DNA from: Aquibacillus sediminis
GTDB lineage: Bacteria; Bacillota; Bacilli; Bacillales; Amphibacillaceae
Length of the DNA stretch: 41,779 nucleotides
NCBI RefSeq assembly: GCF_005870085.1
Contig: NZ_SZNM01000030.1
Coordinates: 1 to 41,779 of the forward strand
Direction of reading: 5' to 3'
Under the pieces are notes generated by a model. It did no database searches. It was not told the origin of the DNA and was given only the letters and a program-made list of their open reading frames with translations. This document shows positions 1-8,132 of the stretch, piece after piece. The first letter of the stretch is position 1. Every line of letters begins with the position of its first letter. The position numbers and the translations under genes are program-made.

Positions 1-385
<385 letters not shown>

Positions 386-497
386 AAAGAGTATCTTTTA
401 CTCATACAAAAACTAGCTTTAAAAATTGATTTAGAGTAGTCCGTTCCAAACAATTGAAACGTCTTACCTAATCTGTTTCATACTGGTTGTTTTGTTC

Positions 498-512
498 AGT
501 TTTCAAAGATCA
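498..512 (-). promoter_or_regulatory. boxA-type antitermination element in the rRNA leader
   Basis: On the minus strand the leader reads TGATCTTTGAAAACT followed by GAACAAAACAACC. This closely resembles the boxA element of Bacillus rRNA leaders and spacers, which recruits NusB/NusE to stop premature termination. It lies between promoter P2 and the 16S 5' end, the expected place. Confidence 0.6.
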
Positions 513-545
513 AATGTTTTGCGTCCTTTTTTAGCGACAAAAAAT

Positions 546-574
546 ATTATATCAAATCGACATGTTCATGTCAA
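546..574 (-). promoter_or_regulatory. rRNA operon promoter P2
   Basis: On the minus strand there is a perfect sigma-A promoter: -35 TTGACA (569-574), a 17-nt spacer, and -10 TATAAT (546-551). It lies about 160 nt upstream of the 16S 5' end. With the P1-like promoter about 80 nt further upstream it forms the tandem arrangement usual for Bacillus rrn operons. Confidence 0.85.
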
Positions 575-627
575 TAAGTTTTTGATTTTCTTGCGCGTTT
601 CGCGTTGTTCTCAAAAGCGACTCTAAT

Positions 628-657
628 AATATACCACATTACGAAAATTAAAGTCAA
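628..657 (-). promoter_or_regulatory. rRNA operon promoter P1
   Basis: On the minus strand: -35 TTGACT (652-657), an 18-nt spacer, and -10 TATATT (628-633). It sits upstream of the perfect P2. The whole leader region from 386 to 889 carries only these rrn signals and, at its right end, the ribosome site of the PAP2 gene; no other gene is visible there. Confidence 0.65.
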
Positions 658-889
658 CAACTTTTTCAAAAGTTGTTTCGCTGTGTTCGTCTCTCTGGAT
701 GAGAGATTTATAATATATCATGAATGATAATCCTCATCAACATTTATTTTAAGCCAATTTTTCCCAACAACAAACCTTCTTCTCCTTTCTAAATCAGTTT
801 CATATTATAAGGAAAGATTTCAATAGAGGAATATCAAATTCAACTACGTTAAAAATAATAAACAGCTTTATGATTAAGGAGAAATATGA

Positions 890-1624
890 ATGGATAAAAA
901 ACTAGTAAAAAAGTTAAGCATCCCGCTCACAGCATTAGTAATCGGACTAGCCATCATAAGTTTTTTCACCTATTTATTCGTTGAAATTGGTGAAGATTTT
1001 TTAGCAACAGAAATTGTGACCTTTGACAATACCATTATCAACTATCTAAAAACTATAGAAACGGATCGACTTGATCAAATCATGATCATTATTACTGAAT
1101 TAGGATCTGTTTGGTTTTTAACAACCATGAGCCTATTCGTTATCCTGTTGCTTTGGTTTCGAGCAAAAGATAAATGGGGCATTGTTACCTTCATTATAGC
1201 CGTTGCTAGTGGTGGGATTTTAACAAAAGTGTTAAAAAACTATTATGATCGCGGTAGACCTTCGATAAACCCTGAAATTGATGCGGTTGGTTTCAGCTTT
1301 CCTAGTGGACATTCGATGGGGTCCCTCATTTTCTTCGGATTCGTTATTTATTTAGTCGCTAGAAGCAAGCGCTCCACCCTAATCAAATGGAGTTTCGCAT
1401 TTTTTGCAACCGTACTTACTTTTTTAATCGGAATTAGCAGAGCTTATCTTGGCGCTCATTACCCCAGTGATGTACTAGCTGGATTCCTCGCAGGCGCAGT
1501 TTGGTTAACCCTTTGTATATTAGCTTTGGAATGGTCCGAATGGCGCACCAACTATCATATCCGGCCTTTCCAAACAATCAGACATTTGTTGGCACACCGA
1601 TTCGGCAACCACCCTAACAAATAA
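890..1624 (+). CDS. PAP2-family membrane phosphatase
   Basis: A 244-residue membrane protein of the PAP2 (phosphatidic acid phosphatase type 2) family, which dephosphorylates lipid phosphates such as undecaprenyl pyrophosphate or phosphatidylglycerol phosphate at the membrane. All three catalytic motifs are intact: K-x6-RP at residues 116-124, PSGH at 138-141, and SR-x5-H-x3-D at 183-194. The chain starts with a hydrophobic helix (about 11-32) and has several further membrane segments, as usual for the family. AAGGAG at 876-881 lies 8 nt before the ATG and fixes the start. The gene stands alone, convergent with hemY, and shares a bidirectional terminator with it. The exact substrate cannot be told from sequence; undecaprenyl-PP phosphatase is one option. 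Confidence 0.88.
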   Translation: MDKKLVKKLSIPLTALVIGLAIISFFTYLFVEIGEDFLATEIVTFDNTIINYLKTIETDRLDQIMIIITELGSVWFLTTMSLFVILLLWFRAKDKWGIVTFIIAVASGGILTKVLKNYYDRGRPSINPEIDAVGFSFPSGHSMGSLIFFGFVIYLVARSKRSTLIKWSFAFFATVLTFLIGISRAYLGAHYPSDVLAGFLAGAVWLTLCILALEWSEWRTNYHIRPFQTIRHLLAHRFGNHPNK

Positions 1625-1630
1625 TTAACA

Positions 1631-1680
1631 AAAGCCCTATCCCTCTCATCGACAAAGATGAGGAGGATAGGGCTTTATTT
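1631..1680. terminator. Bidirectional terminator between PAP2 gene and hemY
   Basis: A long hairpin has arms at about 1631-1650 and 1656-1675 with a short loop. The outer 12 bp (AAAGCCCTATCC with its complement) are perfect. It is followed by T-rich DNA on the plus strand and preceded by A-rich DNA, so it can serve both convergent genes. Confidence 0.85.
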
Positions 1681-1683
1681 AGT

Positions 1684-3069
1684 TTATAGGTTTTCAATCA
1701 CTCTTTTCGCTGTTTCCTTCCCATTTTGCATACAATCAGGAATTCCAACACCATAATAAGAGCAACCTGCAAGCCAAACACCTGGATAATGTTCCGCTAA
1801 TCCCTGTTCAAGTTGTTTTAGGTCGTTAGGGTGTGACAGCTGATAGTTTGGCATCATATCATTCCACTTACTTACTTCACCTGTAATTGGCTCTGTCACA
1901 ATCCCAAATGCTTTGGTAACATCCTCTTGTGCCAAACCTATTAATTCTTGATCAGACATGTTCTTCATTGACTCGAAATTAGCAAGGCCGCTCTTATAAA
2001 ACATGCGAACAAGTAGATTTCCGTCTGGTGATGTGTGCTTCCATTTCTTGCTTGTCCATGTACAGGCATTACATACAACGTCATTACTCGTTGCCGTTAT
2101 AAAGCCTGTTCCTTCCCCTGGCAACACGGTATCAGGGATTGAATATCCTAAATAAACACTAATTAGAGAGCTACTTTTAAAGCGACTGTATAGATCAGAA
2201 AGATAAGATTCCGCAAATAACTTTTCTGCCTGCGCATGAGGAATCGCTAGAACAACGTGGTCTGCTTCGATAACTTCTCCATTCTGAAAAGTGACTACAT
2301 ACTTTCCCTTTTCTTTCTCGATACTTATTGCTCGATGTTCATAGCGACATTCCACATCACGAAGAGCATGTTCAAATCCATTTACAAGTGTGTGTAACCC
2401 TTCATCAAATGAGAAAAACTTTTTATCGGAACGACTAAGAAACTTTTCCTTATTTGCTTCTAACCCTTGGATAATACTTCCATATGTATTTTTATATTCA
2501 AGTAAATATGGGAGCGTGGACGCTATCGTTAAATCAGTTAATTTCCCTGCATAAACACCTGATAATACTGGAGCTATTTGTTTTTCAACCAGCTCCTTGC
2601 CAAGAAAATATTCTAAGAATTCGCCAATAGAGTCTTCTTCGGTGAAGGTCTCATTTTTCGTGTAAAGATCTGCTAAAGCAGTAACCTTGCCTTGATCAGA
2701 TACGAGCGCACTACCTTCTAAAGATTTAACACTAGTCGGAATGCCAAACACAGCGTCTGCAGGAATTTGTTTTAATTCCCCATCCGTATATAAAAACGAT
2801 GTTCCTGTTGTATTATAAGCAACCGCATCACGCAAACCGAGTTCATCTACATAGGCCAAGTCATTCATTTTTCTTGCCACTAATGAATCTGCTCCAGATT
2901 CGATCACAAATCCATCTTTTTTGACTGTACGTATTTTACCACCAAGTGAAGAACTTGCCTCGGCAAGTGTTAAATGAACTTCCGCTTGCTGCTGCTTTTT
3001 CCATTTTTGCAATTCATAGGCGGCCGTTAATCCAGTGACCCCTCCACCTAAAACTAAAATATTTTTCAT
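1684..3069 (-). CDS. hemY: Coproporphyrinogen III / protoporphyrinogen oxidase, HemY (CgoX) type
   Basis: A 461-residue FAD enzyme that oxidises a porphyrinogen ring late in heme synthesis. In Firmicutes this family (HemY, also called CgoX) usually acts on coproporphyrinogen III in the coproporphyrin-dependent route. The N-terminus has the dinucleotide-binding motif VLGGGVTGLTAAYEL, followed by the LGGKIRT and ESGADSL segments typical of the family. The C-terminus has WLAGCSYYGVGIPDC, the conserved FAD-binding end. The ATG at 3069 is chosen because GAGGTG lies 8 nt upstream and the protein then begins right at the flavin fold; a longer in-frame extension to 3168 has no family likeness. The gene is separated from the usual hemE-hemH neighbours, which are not in this window. 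Confidence 0.93.
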   Translation of the reverse strand: MKNILVLGGGVTGLTAAYELQKWKKQQQAEVHLTLAEASSSLGGKIRTVKKDGFVIESGADSLVARKMNDLAYVDELGLRDAVAYNTTGTSFLYTDGELKQIPADAVFGIPTSVKSLEGSALVSDQGKVTALADLYTKNETFTEEDSIGEFLEYFLGKELVEKQIAPVLSGVYAGKLTDLTIASTLPYLLEYKNTYGSIIQGLEANKEKFLSRSDKKFFSFDEGLHTLVNGFEHALRDVECRYEHRAISIEKEKGKYVVTFQNGEVIEADHVVLAIPHAQAEKLFAESYLSDLYSRFKSSSLISVYLGYSIPDTVLPGEGTGFITATSNDVVCNACTWTSKKWKHTSPDGNLLVRMFYKSGLANFESMKNMSDQELIGLAQEDVTKAFGIVTEPITGEVSKWNDMMPNYQLSHPNDLKQLEQGLAEHYPGVWLAGCSYYGVGIPDCMQNGKETAKRVIENL

Positions 3070-3140
3070 GTATGTGCACCTCAATTTATATCTACTTATT
3101 TTGTATAAAAAGTGTACCATATCAAAAGAGGAACGGTAAG

Positions 3141-3194
3141 TGATATCAGGCACACCCCTTTTGAACATTTGTCCATCGCATGTACCTGATATCA
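3141..3194 (-). terminator. Large inverted repeat after the kinase-like gene, possible terminator
   Basis: TGATATCAGG (3141-3150) and CCTGATATCA (3185-3194) form a perfect 10-bp stem. It extends to about 14 bp with one G-T pair, around a ~26-nt loop. It sits just after the stop of the kinase-like gene and before hemY on the same strand. The following minus-strand DNA is only moderately T-rich, so termination is likely but not certain. Confidence 0.4.
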
Positions 3195-3203
3195 GTTTTA
3201 CTA

Positions 3204-4517
3204 CTACTTCTTCTTAGACTTTTTCTTCTTTTTGCCCTTTTTCTTTTTTTCTTTTTTCTTATCTTTTTTCTTTTTCTTGTTTTTCTTTTTCTTTGTTTCC
3301 TGTTGCTCCTGTTGTTCCTGTTCTTCTAATGGAATCGGCTCTTTGGTCCACTCCTCGTATAATGTTCGTTCCATTTCTTTTACATGTTGTAAAAAGGTAT
3401 CTAAAAATTGGCGTTCATGTAAGTTTTGCAATAGCTCGATTGGCCGATCCTGCTGACGGGTATAAGCATAGACATGGTCTACCATTTTGAAACCATTTGC
3501 TGTTACAAATACATGACGCAATGGGGCATCAATTAAAGTAAACCCAGCATTTTTTTGCGCTTTAAGAATAGCTAACAGTCGCTTCGACACCTCCCTTGAT
3601 AACGTAGATTGCTTTTTTAAATAAGCGTTAAGGTCAGGACCTAACAGATATTCCATTACAACATAATGTTCAGACGTCTCATACACTTTAGGAAGAAAAG
3701 CTAAATGTTGATTGGATGTTAGTACCTCTTTTTCTTTTTGGGCATGCTCTGACTTGGGATAAAGTTTGACACATTTATCTTCCGCAATTCGATAAACTGC
3801 ACCTTGGTGTCCTTTTCCAACAAGTGGAGCAGATGTAGCACTATCAACTTTAACAGCACTACCAGACCCTCCTGAGGATACAACAATGTTCCTATAATCG
3901 ATATTATTTTTGTTATAGTACGCATCCCACTCTGCATACATATCTGGTTCTAGTCGCTTCACTTGGTCTAAAAAGGCATCTTTTAATAGAATAATATTTA
4001 AATCGCGTAATAATTTTAATGGAACGGGGTGTTGTCTTTTGAAGGAATTGACGTGGTCGATCACTTTTAAGTCCCCATTTTCAAGTACAAAGATATGGCG
4101 AAGTGGTGCATCAACCATCGTGAAGTTGGCTTGTTTTAGTTGCTTTAAAATATGCAGCAGTTTTTTTGTGATGGCTTCTGGTAAGTGGGTACTATTTTTC
4201 AAATAGTCTTTTAGATTTGGTCGAGCAAAATATTCCATAACGATATAATGTTCACCTGTCTCATACACCTTTGGAAAAAAATCAAACTGTTGTCCTGCTT
4301 TTAATGCTTCTTGTTCCATTTTCGCCTTTAAGGGATCAGGGTAAATTTTGACACACTTGTCATCAGATAACTGAAACACTGCACCTTGCGCCCCCATACC
4401 TACTAGCGGATAATTAGTTGGATTATCAATTTGTAGCGTTTTTTCCCCTTTCGTTACGCTAATCTTGTGCAAATCGGGAAACATACTTTTTTGTTTGTGT
4501 TTCTTCTTTTTACTCAT
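3204..4517 (-). CDS. Tandem-repeat protein-kinase-like protein with lysine-rich tail (YrzF-like)
   Basis: A 437-residue protein made of two copies of one kinase-like domain, about residues 35-200 and 228-390. Each has a glycine-rich loop (VGMGAQGAVF at 39-48, VGKGHQGAVY at 233-242), a VK lysine shortly after, a VMEY hinge, and a DAPLRH-x-FV segment ending in (I/V)DHV. Classical HRD and DFG motifs are absent. This resembles the small putative kinases of the Bacillus YrzF type, but two copies fused in one chain is unusual. Residues from about 398 are a glutamine/glutamate run and then almost pure lysine to the end, suggesting binding to nucleic acid or an acidic surface. Its ATG overlaps the stop of the upstream glycosyltransferase gene by 4 nt (ATGA), implying translational coupling. 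Whether it phosphorylates protein, sugar or lipid is unknown. Confidence 0.75.
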   Translation of the reverse strand: MSKKKKHKQKSMFPDLHKISVTKGEKTLQIDNPTNYPLVGMGAQGAVFQLSDDKCVKIYPDPLKAKMEQEALKAGQQFDFFPKVYETGEHYIVMEYFARPNLKDYLKNSTHLPEAITKKLLHILKQLKQANFTMVDAPLRHIFVLENGDLKVIDHVNSFKRQHPVPLKLLRDLNIILLKDAFLDQVKRLEPDMYAEWDAYYNKNNIDYRNIVVSSGGSGSAVKVDSATSAPLVGKGHQGAVYRIAEDKCVKLYPKSEHAQKEKEVLTSNQHLAFLPKVYETSEHYVVMEYLLGPDLNAYLKKQSTLSREVSKRLLAILKAQKNAGFTLIDAPLRHVFVTANGFKMVDHVYAYTRQQDRPIELLQNLHERQFLDTFLQHVKEMERTLYEEWTKEPIPLEEQEQQEQQETKKKKNKKKKKDKKKEKKKKGKKKKKSKKK

Positions 4518-5581
4518 GACGATCCCCCTAACAACTGATCATAAATTCTCGCTTGCTCCCTGAGTTGCTTACGTTGATCAAAATGTTGTTCCACCTTCTT
4601 GCGGGCATTTCTCGTATAATCTCTCCATAATGATCGATTTAACAGCATAAATTCCAGCGCCTCTGCTAGTTCATCCACATTGTTTTCTTGTACTAGAACA
4701 CCATCTTTTTGATCTGTGATCAACTCAGGAATTCCTGCATGCGTCGTGGAAACTACCGGAATCCCTGTCGCCATCGCTTCTTTAAGCGTATTTGGGATTC
4801 CTTCCACATCTCCATTGGAAGCTTGCATACTTGCTGCAACAAATAAATCAGCTTGTTGCATTTTTTCATGGACAACTTTTTTGGGAACACTACTTAACAA
4901 TTGGAACCGATCCCCTAATCGCAGTTCTGTCGCTAACTGTTGCAATTGTTCCTCCATCATGCCACTACCAATAATCGTGAGTTTAGCGTTCGGAAACGAT
5001 TCGCTTATCTTTTTAAACGCCTTCATTAGAACATGATGGCCCTTCTTTTCTACTAATCGGCCCATTGTTAAAATATTTTGCGTAAACCTTCTACGATCGA
5101 CTTCCCGATAGTTAAATTGCCTCAGGTCAACCCCACCATATAACACTTTTATTTTTTCAGGTGGACAGCCCCAATCGACCATCCGTTCAGCAAGATAATC
5201 ACACACAGGCAAAAATAGATCGCCTTGGTCCACTAATTTCTTCATGCCTTCTTTATAGCCTACAGGTTGATCTGCCATTGTAGCATCACGTCCCCGGATA
5301 CTGGTTAATAGTGGTAGATTTGTTTTTTGTTTAAATGGTAGTAGCAACATACCTAATTGCGCATGATGTGCATGCAGAAGTCGCACATCTTGCTGTTTCA
5401 CAAATTCTTTTGGAGAAAATATCTCGTTCAGATAGTGGACTTTATCATTCAACAGGGACATATCTACCATATATTTCGGCTGTCGTACTAGATGAATATA
5501 ATCATAACGAGGAACTTGGCGTATTTGGGGTACATATTGAGTTGGATCCACGCGTAGATTCAAATGCATTACTTTTGGCAT
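4514..5581 (-). CDS. Glycosyltransferase, GT4 family
   Basis: A 355-residue retaining glycosyltransferase of GT-B fold. The C-terminal half carries the GT4 signature: MGRLVEKKGHHVLMKAF near the domain start, then PNTLKEAMATGIPVVSTTHAGIPELI-like residues, including the E-x7-E donor-binding pattern. The N-terminal half has LHAHHAQLG, typical of acceptor domains. AAAGGAG lies about 8 nt before the ATG. The gene is the first of a two-gene unit with the kinase-like gene, and a UDP-sugar epimerase gene is divergent from it. The group may therefore make or modify a surface glycan (inference). Donor and acceptor sugars cannot be assigned. Confidence 0.87.
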   Translation of the reverse strand: MPKVMHLNLRVDPTQYVPQIRQVPRYDYIHLVRQPKYMVDMSLLNDKVHYLNEIFSPKEFVKQQDVRLLHAHHAQLGMLLLPFKQKTNLPLLTSIRGRDATMADQPVGYKEGMKKLVDQGDLFLPVCDYLAERMVDWGCPPEKIKVLYGGVDLRQFNYREVDRRRFTQNILTMGRLVEKKGHHVLMKAFKKISESFPNAKLTIIGSGMMEEQLQQLATELRLGDRFQLLSSVPKKVVHEKMQQADLFVAASMQASNGDVEGIPNTLKEAMATGIPVVSTTHAGIPELITDQKDGVLVQENNVDELAEALEFMLLNRSLWRDYTRNARKKVEQHFDQRKQLREQARIYDQLLGGSS

Positions 5582-5817
5582 GCTTCCTTCTCCTTTCCAT
5601 AGAAAACGTTTCGTTACTTTGTAATCTATGCAAACAGTCCTAACCTGCGTGGACGAATAGGAACTGTCTTTTGCCTAAAATAGCTATTTTTTCCATTGTC
5701 TATCAATTCTCTTTATTGGCCTAGTTTTCTTTTCAATAGGTCCTAACCCTTACACTTTCAAGTTTAATTGAATTGATAGTAAAGAAAGAAACACTCTTGA
5801 CGGGAAGGAGGAAGACT

Positions 5818-6846
5818 GTGGCACAACCAACCATTCTTATAACTGGTGTAGCTGGATTTATAGGTTATCATCTAGCAAATCGACTATTAACACTTGGATA
5901 TTCCGTAATAGGCATCGATAATTTGAATGATTACTACGACGCAAACTTGAAACGATCACGCCTGAATCAACTACTAAATAAGGAGCGTTTTAACTTCTAT
6001 AAAGTAGACATAGCCAATTATCATCAATTAAATTCCATTTTCAAAAAACATGATAGCTCCATTGTCATCCATCTTGCAGCACAAGCGGGGGTCCGTTATA
6101 GTCTAGAACACCCCTTTGCCTATGTGGATTCTAATTTGGTAGGGTTTGCCAATATTTTAGAAGTATGTAGACAACATAAAAGTGAGCATCTCATTTATGC
6201 TTCTTCCAGTTCTGTCTATGGCGCAAATCGCAAATTGCCGTTCTCAACTACGGATTCCGTTGATCATCCAGTAAGTCTATATGCCGCCACAAAAAAAGCA
6301 AATGAGCTAATGGCGCATACGTATAGTCATTTATTCCATCTCCCAACAACCGGGTTACGCTTTTTCACCGTTTACGGTCCTTGGGGACGACCAGATATGG
6401 CCTATTATGCTTTTACCAAGCGAATAATGGAAAACAAGGAAATCGAGGTATTTAATAATGGGGATATGAAAAGAGATTTCACCTATATTGATGATATTGT
6501 CGATGGGATCATTCAAATATTGGACTATCCGCCAAAACAAAGTCCATCCCACAAGAGAGAGAAATCGAATTCTAGCTTCAGTAATGCACCATACACCATT
6601 TATAATATCGGCCATAATCAACCGGTCCATTTAATGGATTTCATTGCGACTTTGGAGAAATTACTTGGAAAAAAAGCAAATCTAACATTCCTACCCATGC
6701 AACCAGGTGATATGAAAGAGACCTACGCAGATATTGACGACCTACAAGCCGATTTTGGCTTTTCACCACGCACCCCACTTAAACAAGGATTAGCTAAATT
6801 CGTTAACTGGTATAAAACCTATTATAGGGAAGATAGCAATGACTAA
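5818..6846 (+). CDS. NAD-dependent sugar epimerase, UDP-glucuronate 4-epimerase-like
   Basis: A 342-residue extended short-chain dehydrogenase. The N-terminus has the NAD-binding motif TGVAGFIG, followed by GIDNLNDYYDANLKRSRL, which is characteristic of the UDP-glucuronate 4-epimerase (CapI/LpsL) branch. The catalytic set is present: SSSSVYG for the serine and YAATKK for the Tyr-Lys pair. These enzymes turn UDP-glucuronate into UDP-galacturonate for surface polysaccharides. GTG at 5818 is chosen because AGGAGG lies 6 nt upstream and the product then begins right at the Rossmann fold; an upstream in-frame ATG at 5773 has no such support. The gene is divergent from the glycosyltransferase gene across about 240 nt. 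Confidence 0.85.
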   Translation: MAQPTILITGVAGFIGYHLANRLLTLGYSVIGIDNLNDYYDANLKRSRLNQLLNKERFNFYKVDIANYHQLNSIFKKHDSSIVIHLAAQAGVRYSLEHPFAYVDSNLVGFANILEVCRQHKSEHLIYASSSSVYGANRKLPFSTTDSVDHPVSLYAATKKANELMAHTYSHLFHLPTTGLRFFTVYGPWGRPDMAYYAFTKRIMENKEIEVFNNGDMKRDFTYIDDIVDGIIQILDYPPKQSPSHKREKSNSSFSNAPYTIYNIGHNQPVHLMDFIATLEKLLGKKANLTFLPMQPGDMKETYADIDDLQADFGFSPRTPLKQGLAKFVNWYKTYYREDSND

Positions 6847-6880
6847 AAAGCTCATGGAAGGTATTTATCACGATTCATGT

Positions 6881-6915
6881 AAAAAGCCGAAATCAACCTA
6901 TGATTTCGGCTTTTT
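6881..6915. terminator. Bidirectional terminator between epimerase and cueP-like genes
   Basis: A perfect 15-bp stem, AAAAAGCCGAAATCA (6881-6895) with TGATTTCGGCTTTTT (6901-6915), has a 5-nt loop and T-runs in both directions. It lies between two convergent genes. Confidence 0.93.
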
Positions 6916-6937
6916 CTCCCTCCAATGATGCCTTTTC

Positions 6938-7492
6938 TTAAGCGCTTTGTGCGTCTTCCAATTGCATGGTGGTAATACAAGTATTATCATTTTCGAATGT
7001 AGTGATTTCTGATTCTGTCACTTTATCGTCATGTGCGATCGTAACTTGATAGTTTTTGTCGCGTTCTAACCACAAATCAATGAATCCATTTGCAAGAGAT
7101 TCTACTTCTTGATCCATCACCGTATCCCCTTCGTCATCTACGATCGTGACATGGAACGTTTCGTTTGCTAATTCTCCTTGGCATCCTGTTAAACTATGGA
7201 CAGCACATGGATGGGTTGTCTCCTCATAAGGTGCAATCGAAACAAAAAATTCATCTTCAGGTAAATCATATGCTTCCTGACTTTCATCCTCATTCGTTAC
7301 AACCAGTTGTTCCGAAGTAATCGAAGCCGATTGATCAGTGATATTGCCAATACTATAATCATGTACAAGTTGTTTAATATCTTCGGTTTCTTTTACATTC
7401 GCTTGCTGATCCTGAGGTCCAGACATCATCACTATGGTCACTATTGCCACAACAACAATTCCTACCAATGTTATAATTTTCACTTTCATCAT
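6938..7492 (-). CDS. CueP-family copper-binding protein, membrane-anchored or secreted
   Basis: A 184-residue protein with an N-terminal hydrophobic segment (about residues 4-23) and no lipobox cysteine, so it is probably anchored outside the membrane or secreted. The body matches the CueP family: EFFVSIAPYE, then HPCAVHSLTGCQGEL, NGFIDLWL, and TCITTMQL at the C-terminus. Three cysteines fall at 96, 104 and 172, the spacing of the three metal-binding cysteines of Salmonella CueP as I recall them. CueP binds copper and protects against copper stress. Two ATGs are adjacent; AGGAG lies 5 nt before the first and 8 nt before the second, so the start could be 7489. No other copper genes are nearby. 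Confidence 0.85.
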   Translation of the reverse strand: MMKVKIITLVGIVVVAIVTIVMMSGPQDQQANVKETEDIKQLVHDYSIGNITDQSASITSEQLVVTNEDESQEAYDLPEDEFFVSIAPYEETTHPCAVHSLTGCQGELANETFHVTIVDDEGDTVMDQEVESLANGFIDLWLERDKNYQVTIAHDDKVTESEITTFENDNTCITTMQLEDAQSA

Positions 7493-7723
7493 GCCAGCTC
7501 CTATCTTTTCTACTTATTCTATTATTCCATCGCTACATTTAAAATCTTTTTTATTGAACATTTATATCATATCATAAAACTATTCGGTAGAAGACGATAT
7601 TTATATGACAATCCAGTTATTTTTTCCACTGATTTTGAACCTGTCACTTCTTATCTCCAGTCCTTTCAATCGTTAGAACAAAACTGTCTAAGAATCAATA
7701 TATAATTAAGTACTAGTTAGCGG

Positions 7724-7729
7724 TATAAT
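7724..7729 (+). promoter_or_regulatory. Possible -10 box of the interrupted coiled-coil gene
   Basis: A TATAAT hexamer lies 24 nt upstream of the ATG at 7754 and just before the AGGAGG ribosome site. No good -35 is seen at the right distance, so the promoter call is tentative. Confidence 0.35.
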
Positions 7730-7753
7730 TGAATTGCTTTAGGAGGTAAAAAA

Positions 7754-7990
7754 ATGAAATTTAATACAAATCAAACCTTACAGGTGATTAAAGAACTCAG
7801 TGACAATATGGAAGCCAAATTTGAACAAATCGATAAACGGTTCGAACAGGTGGACTAGCGGTTCGATCGCATAGAGAATCGATTGAGCAAAATTGACAAA
7901 CGTTTAGAAACAGTAGAAAAAAATACAGATTTTTTATACGAGGAAGTAGGAACCAATTCAATTAAAATTAGACAACTAACGAAACAATAA
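7754..7990 (+). pseudogene. Small coiled-coil protein gene interrupted by an in-frame TAG
   Basis: AGGAGG (7741-7746) lies 7 nt before an ATG that opens a 78-codon frame, closed by TAA at 7988. The only interruption is TAG at 7856-7858 (codon 35), sitting where CAG (Gln) would fit: EQVD-stop-RFDRIENRL. Both halves share one continuous heptad pattern of the IDKRFEQVD / RFDRIENRL / IDKRLETVE kind, so the protein would be a short, charged, parallel-coil type. A single C-to-T change explains the break, and there is no other decay. It may be a recent pseudogene, a sequencing error, or a gene read through at the amber codon. No family can be named; similar short coiled coils occur widely in Bacillaceae. 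Confidence 0.7.
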
Positions 7991-8050
7991 CAAAATTAAT
8001 TACTTCCTATGACACTTACTAATTCCTACCGATAAATACTCCCTTATAAC

Positions 8051-8100
8051 AAAACAACCAGGTACAACTTGGAAGCTTTTCTCCTACGCTGTACCTGTTA
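8051..8100 (-). terminator. Terminator of the Wadjet operon
   Basis: CAGGTACA (8059-8066) and TGTACCTG (8090-8097) form a stem. Read on the minus strand it is followed by a T-rich run (GGTTGTTTTGTT). It lies just past the jetC stop codon. Confidence 0.65.
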
Positions 8101-8132
8101 TCTTTATAGCTAGATAGCGACGAACACGACTC

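Noticed and set aside
3069-3168. N-terminal extension of HemY
   Set aside because: The extra 33 residues have no family likeness, and a good ribosome site precedes the ATG at 3069.
3232-3490. Phenylalanine-rich reading frames on the plus strand
   Set aside because: They are the antisense of the lysine-rich tail (AAG/AAA codons) of the kinase-like gene.
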